DNA from: Pseudomonadota bacterium
GTDB taxonomy: Bacteria > Myxococcota_A > UBA9042 > GCA-2863065
Reading direction: 5' to 3'
Length of the DNA: 64,000 bases
Assembly (NCBI GenBank): GCA_005776725.1
Contig: SXOO01000030.1
Coordinates: 1 to 64,000, forward strand
Positions 17,036-25,113 of this stretch are shown in pieces. A program made the position numbers and the translations under genes. Position 1 is the stretch's first letter. Every line of letters starts with the position of its first letter. Below the pieces are notes generated by a model. It worked only from the letters and a program-made list of their open reading frames with translations, did no database searches and was not told the DNA's origin.

Positions 17036-19577
17036 GCTTCGGCGTTGGCCGCATTTCGGGGAAGAGTCGAACGATGGCGGACGGCCGCGTGACCGCCGCG
17101 ATGAAGAGGCTGGGGCCGGCAAACGACGGGGCATTGACCACCGTGCCGGAGTCGGCGCCGAGCGGCGCCTCCACAAAGGTCTGGGTGCCGTTCGCCGAGC
17201 GGCTCTGGTAAGCCAGCGTCGGCGGGGCGTCGGCGGGCAGGGGCCGAAATAGTGGCGCCTCCACCCCCCGTGCGAGGAGCAGGGCGCGCACCTCCTCCGA
17301 CCGCGCGCCGGCGAGCCGCGCGATGCTGACGAAACGCCCCGCGTGGCCAGAGGCGCCGAACGCGATCCCCACGAGCCCGTCCCCTTCAGGCAACGGCACG
17401 CCAGCGAGCGGCCGCCCTTCCACCGCACCCGCGGGCGCCTCGCCCACCGGCAGGGCGATCGAGAGGGACGCTTCGGGCGGCAGGGCCGCCATAGACTCCG
17501 CGAACACCGCGGCGTTCGTGTCGATCGACAGCAGCGCGATCGCGCCCGAAGGCGTGGCCAACGCATACCGCGGGGGGAAGTCCGCGTTGTCCGGCAGGGT
17601 CGTGGTCTGCCAGGGGTGGGGCCTCTCGCCGAGCTCCACCGGGGCTCCCGGGAGCACGTCGCGTAGCTCGAGGTAGAAGTAATCGCGATAGTCGGTGCCG
17701 AGGTAACGCACCGGCGCCTTCATGTGCTTGTTGGTGGGGTGGAGCGTGGACCCCCGTAGGCGAACGCCTTCGACCGTGGCCATCTCCTCGCCTGCTCCGG
17801 GAGCGTCGTCGTCGAGCCGCTTGTAGAACTCGAAGCCGGAGTGCCCGCGGTTCATGTCGAGGTGGATGCCGTAGACGCACCCGGCCGCCTTGAGGCTCTT
17901 GGTGAGGGTGTGCTCGTCAGTGAACTCGGCGTAGAAGTACATGGCATGGCCGAGGCCCGTGTAGCAGAGGGCGGTGCGTATTGTCTTGCCCGACACCGCG
18001 CCCGCGACGTTCTTGTGCCAGCCCCACGTGTTTCTTCCGTACGGGTTGAACGCGCCATCCTCGAGGAGGGGGGGCAGGTTCTGGCGGAAGTGGGTGAGGC
18101 CCTCCGGCACCGGCGCTCCGGGCTTCCAGGTGGCGAACACGGTGCGCCCGTCCTCCCAGGACCCCGCGGTAGCGCCATACTCGCGCGGTGGCAATAGGAC
18201 CTTGCGGTCCACCATCATGCCGTACCAGATGTGGGCCGTCTGGAACCCGCCGTTGAAGCCGCCGACCACTCGCGCCAGCGTCGCGGCGTCGCGCGGGATC
18301 TTCCCGTCGCCGCGGTTCCCCGTGGTCGGGACCGGGTTCGTGGTGCCTGCCCGCATCTTGAGCGAGACGAGCTCGGGGTCCCAGGCGGAGATAACTACCC
18401 GCTTTTGTGGGAACTCGGCGTCTGGGCGCACGAACGACGTGTAGAAAGGGGAGGGCGCCCCCGGGACATGGGTGACCCGGTCCTCGCCCACGGGCTCCCA
18501 GATCCCCTCACCCTTCAACCGATCGCCTAGCAGCGGCTCGATCGGGGGTGGTGGCCACGGTCGCTTGTTCTCCCGCACCTCGAGGCGGGCCTTCTCGGCG
18601 GCCTTCTGGACGACGGTCTCCACCTCCTTGACCTCGGCGGCGGGCTCCGGGGAGGCGACCACCTCCTCGACCTTCGCCTTCACCTCCTCGGCCTTGAAGT
18701 AGACCTCCTTCATCAGCTCGATCCCGCTGCCGGACCACTCCGGGAGAAGCCCCTGGTCGGCCAAGCCGCGGCCGCGGTCCGCCAGCCAGTTGAGGAAGTC
18801 GTACTGCATGTCTTCCGCAGGGGGCTCGTAGGTCAACGCCTCGGCGAGCAACCCGGTGGCCGCGCCGTCGGCTGGACGCAGCTCGCCCCACCCCTCGGTG
18901 CCAGACAACGCGGTGACCACGCCGTCTGCTGCGACATTCAACGCGGTGAGCGCGCGTGTGCCCTGCGGCAGCGCGCCTGTCACTGCGAAGCGGTGGAGAG
19001 TGAGCCCCTTCGTGGTGCCAGACTGCTCGAGATGCGTCACCGTATCGCCCAGTCGGCGGAGGAGCGACTGCGAAGACCCAGGGGCACCCCGGAGGTCTCG
19101 GAGCTCGAACGCGAGGGTCTGGCCGCCCCAGGCGACCGAGGTCGCCACCCAGGGTCCGTGCGCGGCGAGGTGCCCGTCGTCGGCGTCTTTGGAGCCCGTG
19201 AGGTTGACGATCCAGCCGTCGTCGAAGACCACGCCGTACGGCGTGACCCTCGCATCGAGCCGGAAGAGGTCCCGCGCCTTGCCGCTCCCGGGCGGCACGG
19301 CCAACGCCGCGAAGCTGAAGCGGCGTGTGGAGGACCATAGCCCCAGATCCCCCGTGGGCGCGTCCAACCAGACCACGTCTCGCGCGGGCTCGAGCACCTC
19401 GGCCCCACGCCGCTCGCTCAGGATCCGCGCCACGTTTCGGCGGACCGCTCCGTCCAGCGTCTCCCCTTCAGCCGCAGCCGTGACCCCATCGACCCTCGTC
19501 CGCGCCATGAGCTCTGAGCCGAGCACGAGGCCGGCGACGAGCGCGATGGTTCGGAGTCGGGTGTCGAGTGGCCGCAT
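17028..19577 (-). CDS. Phosphodiester glycosidase (NAGPA)-like exported protein
   Basis: 849 residues with an N-terminal hydrophobic signal or anchor (IALVAGLVLGSELMA). The C-terminal half contains VVISAWDPELVSLKMRAGT followed by VVGGFNGGFQTAHIWYGMMVD (near residue 437), which resembles the conserved N-G-F region of the phosphodiester glycosidase (NAGPA/DUF2233) family. A conserved GIHLDMNRGHSGFEFY segment follows, similar to the family's DGGGS-type site region but not identical. A charged helical segment near 285-340 may be coiled coil. Enzymatic activity is uncertain because the canonical motif is altered. Probably periplasmic. Confidence 0.6.
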   Translation of the reverse strand: MRPLDTRLRTIALVAGLVLGSELMARTRVDGVTAAAEGETLDGAVRRNVARILSERRGAEVLEPARDVVWLDAPTGDLGLWSSTRRFSFAALAVPPGSGKARDLFRLDARVTPYGVVFDDGWIVNLTGSKDADDGHLAAHGPWVATSVAWGGQTLAFELRDLRGAPGSSQSLLRRLGDTVTHLEQSGTTKGLTLHRFAVTGALPQGTRALTALNVAADGVVTALSGTEGWGELRPADGAATGLLAEALTYEPPAEDMQYDFLNWLADRGRGLADQGLLPEWSGSGIELMKEVYFKAEEVKAKVEEVVASPEPAAEVKEVETVVQKAAEKARLEVRENKRPWPPPPIEPLLGDRLKGEGIWEPVGEDRVTHVPGAPSPFYTSFVRPDAEFPQKRVVISAWDPELVSLKMRAGTTNPVPTTGNRGDGKIPRDAATLARVVGGFNGGFQTAHIWYGMMVDRKVLLPPREYGATAGSWEDGRTVFATWKPGAPVPEGLTHFRQNLPPLLEDGAFNPYGRNTWGWHKNVAGAVSGKTIRTALCYTGLGHAMYFYAEFTDEHTLTKSLKAAGCVYGIHLDMNRGHSGFEFYKRLDDDAPGAGEEMATVEGVRLRGSTLHPTNKHMKAPVRYLGTDYRDYFYLELRDVLPGAPVELGERPHPWQTTTLPDNADFPPRYALATPSGAIALLSIDTNAAVFAESMAALPPEASLSIALPVGEAPAGAVEGRPLAGVPLPEGDGLVGIAFGASGHAGRFVSIARLAGARSEEVRALLLARGVEAPLFRPLPADAPPTLAYQSRSANGTQTFVEAPLGADSGTVVNAPSFAGPSLFIAAVTRPSAIVRLFPEMRPTPKRR

Positions 19578-19889
19578 TCCTTGAACGAATTCCTGATGGT
19601 CAGCGTGGGTCGCGAGGCCGATTGGGACCTCGGGGCCTGCGGTTTGCGTGCTGGTATACCGAGCGTTGGATCGCGGTCAAGGAATCGCGGGAGAGGCCGG
19701 CCAAAGGGCCCTCTTTGCTCGATAAAACGCGCTGCTCGTGCGGCCTCCGCGCCAACGGCTCTGCCCGACCACTCCCCGACCAATCCCCGACGGCTTCGGG
19801 GGCACGGGCGAGACCTCCGTGCAACGCGGAGGTTGCGCGCCGGCGACTCCCTTTGTTAGAGTCCGGCCGCCTGGAGGCGCCCGTTACCG
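19578..19889. promoter_or_regulatory. Divergent intergenic region with an inverted repeat
   Basis: This 312-base gap lies between the leftward glycosidase-like gene and the rightward lipoprotein gene. It contains a seven-base-pair inverted repeat, ACCTCCG (19813-19819) and CGGAGGT (19827-19833), about 60 bases before the lipoprotein start, which could be an operator or an RNA hairpin. Short open frames here look like composition artefacts. No clear promoter boxes were found. Confidence 0.35.
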
Positions 19890-20315
19890 ATGCTTCGCCT
19901 GTCTACCTACGTCACGCTCGCTGCCTTCGCCCTCATGGCCATCGGCTGCTACAACACGTACGTCGTCCCCGCTGAGGAGTTCGCGAAACTCCAGGTGAAG
20001 CCGGAGTCGGCCGAGGTCACCTCGATCAAGTCGTCCGATGGAACTGACGTCGTGGTCGAATCCTCCACGCGGACCTTCGTCCGCTCCGCCGGAGGGCGCC
20101 GCTACCCCGTGACGCCGTTCAACTTCAAGATGACGTCGTCGCAGCTGGTCGCATCGGATCGCGACACGCTGCTCATGCTCGATGGCGTCGACGCCTACGA
20201 GGTACAGCACCTGTCCACGTGGAAGACCGTCACGCTCGCGAGCGTCGGCGCCGCGGCTGCGGCCGGAGTGATCTTCGCCATCATCTTCACGGCGGGCCAG
20301 AAGACCTACAACTGA
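19890..20315 (+). CDS. Small lipoprotein with C-terminal membrane segment
   Basis: A 141-residue protein with lipobox LMAIGC (Cys20), a short beta-rich domain, and a C-terminal hydrophobic segment (VTLASVGAAAAAGVIFAIIFTAG, about 112-134) that could insert in a membrane. It is not a family I can name; double membrane attachment (lipid plus helix) is unusual. The start ATG is followed immediately by a typical signal sequence; no strong Shine-Dalgarno is seen. Confidence 0.7.
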   Translation: MLRLSTYVTLAAFALMAIGCYNTYVVPAEEFAKLQVKPESAEVTSIKSSDGTDVVVESSTRTFVRSAGGRRYPVTPFNFKMTSSQLVASDRDTLLMLDGVDAYEVQHLSTWKTVTLASVGAAAAAGVIFAIIFTAGQKTYN

Positions 20316-20397
20316 GGGCGGTGGGGTCGGTCCCGCTCGCCCCCCGGGTGAACGCCGCGGTGAGCCTCTCGGTCCCGACGTATCGCGTGAGCCGCGG

Positions 20398-23013
20398 GTG
20401 AGTTCCGCTCGGGGCGCGTCGAGGCGCGGTCGGGGCGCGCGGCGTTGGCGCTGGATCGCGGCGGCGTTCGTGCTGCTCGTGGGCGGCGCGGTGGTCGCTT
20501 GGCAGAGCCTCCCGGACTTCGTGGAGTCTCGCGTGCGCCGCGCGGCTGCGAAGGTCGGCGCGTCACTCGGCGTACAAGTCCGACTCGGAGGAGTGGAGCT
20601 TCGCGGCCTCACGGAGGTGGTGCTCACCGAGGTGACCGTGCGCGAAGCCGGAGCCGATGGGCAGCCCGGCGCCCTCCTCGCCGAATTCCCCAAAATCCAG
20701 GTCTTCGCGGACCGCCCGTCGATGCGCCCGCGGCTCACCGTCATCGCCGTGACCGGCGGCCGCGTTCGCGTCGAGCGTGATGGCGACGGCAAGGGTCCGC
20801 TGTGGCGCTTGGCAGACCGGCTACAGGAGGTCGGGGGGGGCAAGGGGCCGCTCGACGCCACCGACGACGGCATCTGGACGTTCATCGAGCGCAACGTCCC
20901 CGAGCTTCGCTGGACCGGCGGAGTGGTCGAGCAGGTCGGCTTGGCGCCGGCACGGGCTCTCGAGGAGGTGCCGGACCTCGCGCAGGCCCGCCTCGAGGAT
21001 GTGGAGGTCGAGGTCCGCAACACCTCGCGGTTGCTCGATCGTGTGGAGCTCACGGCCACCCTGGCCGGGCGGCTGTCGGTGTTCGGAGGGCGCCTCGTCG
21101 CGCGCTTCGAGGAGATCCGCGGCCAGCCGGCGATCACGGCCGCCATCGAGGGGCCACTCGCGTGCACGATCCGAGGACACCGGGTCACGGCAGCTCGTGC
21201 CTCCTGGCACCGTGCTCCCCAGCTGTCCGTAGAGCTGAGCCAACTGGCCATCGACGATACGCTCACCGCCCGAACCGCCACGCTCACAGCTGAGGGAGCG
21301 GCGCTCGACTCGGTCACTGCGACAGGGGTCACCGTGGACCTCGCGCGGCTCTCGAGCGGCGCAGCAGCACACGGCGCGCCGGGTGGCCCGGCGCCGATGG
21401 GCCCGCCCCGCACTCTCGAGCGCCCGCAGCTCGACCTGGTTCGCGGCGCCGCGGTCCGTACGGTTCTCGGAACCACCTTCTCGAAGCTGACCACCCGCGC
21501 CGAGCTGGCGCGTTTTCGTGTGGCTGAAGCCCTCGGGCGGATGCCGATTCGCCACCTCCGGGTCGAGGGGCTCAGGCTCGTGGGCCTCGAGGATCTGTCC
21601 CAGATCGTCGACGCGCGGATCGCGCCCCTCCTAGGCCGCGACGGCCAGCTCGCGCGGTGGGACCTCGTCGAGGTCACCCGCTTCCCGGGCCACGTTCAGC
21701 TCAGCCTGGGCACTCCGCCGGGGCCCGAGGGCGGGCCGGTGGCGCCAGGCGTGCATCTGGCGGCAGCGTGGCATCGGAGCTCGGGCGACGTGACCGTTCG
21801 CCTGGCCGCTCACGACCTGGTGATCGCACAGGTGCCGGGTGGCCCGGCCGACCCCGCCTTCGGAGCGCTGGAGATACACGACACGGATGTGTCTCTCACG
21901 CTCGAGCCCACGGGGCTCCAGACGGCGACCGGGCGCGCTCGGCTACGCGGTGTCCGCCTCACGGCCGATGCGCTGGCTCGGGTCCCGGTTGTCCTGCGCG
22001 AGCTCCGCGCGCAGGGCACGCTGCTCCTCGACAGCCCCACCGCGCGGCTGGAGCTGCGAGACGCCACGATCGGGCTCGGAGACGTGCTCGCGCGAGTCGA
22101 GCTCGACGCGTTCGACCTGCGGGAGGCCCCAGTGCTCTCCGTGAGGGTGGAGCTCCCGGAGACGCCCGCCGCGGCGCTGGTGGACGCCGTTCCGGAGGCG
22201 TTGCTGGGGCCACTCGCCGGCCTTCAGGCGAGCGGACATGTGGGGTGGAGCCTCGTCGGGAGCGTAGACCTCCGCGATCCCACCACACTCGACTACGCCG
22301 CCCGAGCCACCCCGAGAGATCTCCAGATCACCAGCCTCGGCGCGGTCGATCCGCAGAAGCTGTCGCGGCGCTTCGAGATCAGCACGCGAGAGGCGGACGG
22401 CACGGTGTCGCAGCTGGAGGTTGGCCCCGGCACAGGCCGTTGGGTGCCCTTGAGCCTCGTGAGCCCTTGGATGGCGAAGGTCCTCACGACCACCGAGGAC
22501 GGCAGCTTCTACAACCACCGCGGCATCTCGTACTTCGCGATCCACGACGCGATCGTCCAGAACCTCGAGGCCGGCCGCTTTCAGCGCGGCGCCAGCACCC
22601 TCACGCAGCAGCTCGTGAAGAACGTCTTCCTCACACAGGAGAAGACGGTCGCGCGGAAGCTGCAGGAGGTGTTCCTGGCCTGGCAGCTGGAGAAGCGCCT
22701 GTCGAAGGACCGCCTCCTCGAGCTCTACTTGAACGTGGTTGAGCTCGGACCGGGCATCTACGGGCTCAAGCGGGCCGCGAGCCACTACTTCGACAAAGCA
22801 CCGAAGGATCTCGACGCGGTCGAGTGTGCCTTCATCGCGAGCCTCCTACCCAGCCCGAGAAAGTACTACCGCGAGTTTCGGCGTGGCGCGGTGTCGGAGG
22901 GCTGGCGGGCGCGGCTGCAGAAGACGCTGTCGGTCATGGTGGAGCGCGGGAAGATGACTGCAGCCGAGTACGACGCGCTGGCCCCGTACGCCCCGGTGTT
23001 CCGTTCGCGCTGA
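20398..23013 (+). CDS. Peptidoglycan glycosyltransferase (GT51) with large N-terminal periplasmic region
   Basis: 871 residues. A transmembrane anchor spans about 18-36. Residues 40-680 are a beta-rich region resembling AsmA-like export or lipid-interaction domains. The C-terminal 180 residues are a glycosyltransferase 51 domain with the catalytic E700 in TTEDGSFYNHRG, RGASTLTQQLVKN, RKLQEVFLAWQLEKRL and ELYLNVVELGPGIYG. GT51 enzymes polymerise glycan chains from lipid II. There is no transpeptidase domain. The GTG start at 20398 has a weak Shine-Dalgarno, so the exact start is uncertain by a few codons. Confidence 0.85.
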   Translation: MSSARGASRRGRGARRWRWIAAAFVLLVGGAVVAWQSLPDFVESRVRRAAAKVGASLGVQVRLGGVELRGLTEVVLTEVTVREAGADGQPGALLAEFPKIQVFADRPSMRPRLTVIAVTGGRVRVERDGDGKGPLWRLADRLQEVGGGKGPLDATDDGIWTFIERNVPELRWTGGVVEQVGLAPARALEEVPDLAQARLEDVEVEVRNTSRLLDRVELTATLAGRLSVFGGRLVARFEEIRGQPAITAAIEGPLACTIRGHRVTAARASWHRAPQLSVELSQLAIDDTLTARTATLTAEGAALDSVTATGVTVDLARLSSGAAAHGAPGGPAPMGPPRTLERPQLDLVRGAAVRTVLGTTFSKLTTRAELARFRVAEALGRMPIRHLRVEGLRLVGLEDLSQIVDARIAPLLGRDGQLARWDLVEVTRFPGHVQLSLGTPPGPEGGPVAPGVHLAAAWHRSSGDVTVRLAAHDLVIAQVPGGPADPAFGALEIHDTDVSLTLEPTGLQTATGRARLRGVRLTADALARVPVVLRELRAQGTLLLDSPTARLELRDATIGLGDVLARVELDAFDLREAPVLSVRVELPETPAAALVDAVPEALLGPLAGLQASGHVGWSLVGSVDLRDPTTLDYAARATPRDLQITSLGAVDPQKLSRRFEISTREADGTVSQLEVGPGTGRWVPLSLVSPWMAKVLTTTEDGSFYNHRGISYFAIHDAIVQNLEAGRFQRGASTLTQQLVKNVFLTQEKTVARKLQEVFLAWQLEKRLSKDRLLELYLNVVELGPGIYGLKRAASHYFDKAPKDLDAVECAFIASLLPSPRKYYREFRRGAVSEGWRARLQKTLSVMVERGKMTAAEYDALAPYAPVFRSR

Positions 23014-23136
23014 CGGGGCCACGGTGCCGTTGTACACCCCAGCGACGACCGTCCCATCTTGCCGTGGGCGCCGCGACCGGCTAGATCGGGCTGCTTTTCC
23101 AGGCACCGGCCCCTGCGAATCTCCTCGGAGCAGACC

Positions 23137-25101
23137 ATGACTCAGAATGAGGGCGCTGCGCCCGATCTCGAACGGTTCCTGGCGCTTGGCCGCGTGGAGA
23201 CCTTCGACGTTTCGCCGGACGGACATTGGGCCGCCGTCTCCGTGGCGCGCTTGGACGAGGCCGGCGGGCGCTTCGTGCGCGATCTCTGGCGCGTGGAGCT
23301 CGGCACCGGCGCGAGCCACCGGCTCACCACCGGCGACTCGGACGACTCTGCCCCGTGTTTTCGCGGCGACGGGAGCCTCGGCTTCTTGTCGAGCCGGCGT
23401 GGGAGCGCGGCCGACGAGCGTCGTCAGGTCTGGCTGCTGCCCGCTCGAGGTGGCGAGCCGCGTCCCCTCACGGACGAGCCGTGCGGGGTCACGGCGTTTC
23501 GCTTCGCGCGGGAGGCGTCGGTGCTCGTGGCCCTCGTGCCGGTGCTCACCGGCGTACCCCGGGAGCGACAGCGGGCGGTGGCCGAAGACCGCAAGAAGCG
23601 AGGACCCACGCGCCTTCGCTACACTCGGATGCCCGTGCGGCATTGGGACCAATGGCTCTCCGAAGACGCCGAGCGCTTCGTCGCGTTTGACGGGGACGGC
23701 GGCGAGCGCCGGGAGCTCTGCCCCGAGGCGGTGCACGAGCTGCGGGAGGCCGCATGGTGCGTCGCCGCAGACGGGTCGTTCCTGATTACGACGTGGCGGC
23801 GCCCAGGCACCGACCGCCTCGAGGACACCGAGCTCGTGGGGCTGGAGGTGGGGCACACGGCGGCGCCTTGGCCAGTGGCGAGCGCTCCCGGTGCGGAACA
23901 CGGCAGCCCCGTCCTGTCCGGTGATGGCGCCACCGTCGCGTATACGCGGCACCAGCGTCAGCCGACCGCCCTGGGCCCCCGCGAGCTGGTGATCCAGCGG
24001 CTCGACGGCTCCGGCGCGCGGCGCCTCAAGGGCGTGGATCGCTGGCTCACGCCGGAGGTCTTCTCCAGGGACGGGAAGAGCCTGTTTGCCACGGCCGACC
24101 ACCAAGGGCGCGCCCCCGTTTACCGTATTGACCTGGTCGCGGGCGGTGTCGGGCCCCTCGCGGTGGAGGCGGGCGGCGCGCACACGTCGGTCCGTGTTGG
24201 CGCCGCCGAGCAGCTCTTCGCGCTCCGCTCCACGATCTTGAGCCCCCCGGAGCTCGCCGTGCTCGAGGGCCCGGCGTGGAGGCGGCTCTCGTCGCTCTCG
24301 GGCGCGGATCTCGCCGCTCTCGACGAGGCGGTGGTGGTGGAAGAGCTCCCCGTTGAGCGCGCCGGTCGCAAGGTCCAGACCTTCGTGGTCCGTCCCCGCG
24401 TGCTGCCCGGGCGGGTCCCCGCGCTCTTGTGGGTACATGGCGGGCCACACACCCAGTGGACCGACGCGTGGCACTGGCGCTGGAACGCCGCGTTGTGTGC
24501 CGTGCGCGGCTATGTGGTGGTGCTCCCGAACCCGGCGGGCTCCACGGGGTTCGGTCAAGAGCTCGTGGAGCAGGCGTTCGGGAACCGCTGGGGGGACGAC
24601 GCCTTCAAGGACGTGATCGCCGTGGCCGACGCGCTCACGCAGCTCCCGCACGTGGACCCGAGCCGCATCGCCGCCATGGGGGGCTCTTTCGGCGGGTACA
24701 TGGCGAACTGGCTGGCCGTGAACAGCCTCCGGTTCGCGTGCATCGTGACCCACGCGAGCGTCTTCGACCTGCCGGGTTTTCACGGGACGACCGACCACCC
24801 GGCGTGGTTCGCCCATGCCTTTGGGGGGCTCGATCCGGATCGCGATCGGGAGCTGTGGGAGCTCCACTCGCCGCGCCGCCTGGCGGACCGCTGGCGGACT
24901 CCGACCCTCATCCTGCACGGTGAGCGCGACTATCGAGTCCCGATCTCGGAGGCGCTGGCGCTGTTCGAGGCGTTGGACTCTCGAGGCGTGGACGCGGAGC
25001 TGGTGGTCTTTCCTGACGAGGGGCACTGGATTCAGCGGCCTCGGAACGTCGTGGCCTGGTACGAGACCGTGCTCGAGTTCCTCGGCCGCCGCCTCGCCTG
25101 A
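23137..25101 (+). CDS. S9 family prolyl oligopeptidase / acylaminoacyl peptidase
   Basis: 654 residues. The N-terminal half is a beta-propeller built from WD40-like/PD40 repeats (SPDGHWAAVSV, FRGDGSLGFLSSRR, FSRDGKSLFATAD). The C-terminal alpha/beta hydrolase carries the triad S517 (GGSFGGYMA), D598 (HGERDYRVP) and H630 (DEGHWIQ). The enzyme hydrolyses oligopeptides or N-acyl peptides. There is no signal peptide, so it is probably cytoplasmic. ATG at 23137 follows GGAG; the upstream in-frame start at 23059 adds a non-homologous Arg/Pro-rich stretch. It converges with the DUF4139 gene with only 12 bases between stops. Confidence 0.9.
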   Translation: MTQNEGAAPDLERFLALGRVETFDVSPDGHWAAVSVARLDEAGGRFVRDLWRVELGTGASHRLTTGDSDDSAPCFRGDGSLGFLSSRRGSAADERRQVWLLPARGGEPRPLTDEPCGVTAFRFAREASVLVALVPVLTGVPRERQRAVAEDRKKRGPTRLRYTRMPVRHWDQWLSEDAERFVAFDGDGGERRELCPEAVHELREAAWCVAADGSFLITTWRRPGTDRLEDTELVGLEVGHTAAPWPVASAPGAEHGSPVLSGDGATVAYTRHQRQPTALGPRELVIQRLDGSGARRLKGVDRWLTPEVFSRDGKSLFATADHQGRAPVYRIDLVAGGVGPLAVEAGGAHTSVRVGAAEQLFALRSTILSPPELAVLEGPAWRRLSSLSGADLAALDEAVVVEELPVERAGRKVQTFVVRPRVLPGRVPALLWVHGGPHTQWTDAWHWRWNAALCAVRGYVVVLPNPAGSTGFGQELVEQAFGNRWGDDAFKDVIAVADALTQLPHVDPSRIAAMGGSFGGYMANWLAVNSLRFACIVTHASVFDLPGFHGTTDHPAWFAHAFGGLDPDRDRELWELHSPRRLADRWRTPTLILHGERDYRVPISEALALFEALDSRGVDAELVVFPDEGHWIQRPRNVVAWYETVLEFLGRRLA

Positions 25102-25113
25102 GGCCCGGCGCCG

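Noticed and set aside
20348..20401. Possible 17-codon leader peptide ending with a GTGA overlap at the GT51 start
   Set aside because: No ribosome-binding site and no protein-like content; the overlap is probably chance.
22846..25026. 726-codon minus-strand frame opposite the S9 peptidase
   Set aside because: Antisense shadow of a gene with an intact Ser-Asp-His triad; no motif or ribosome site of its own.
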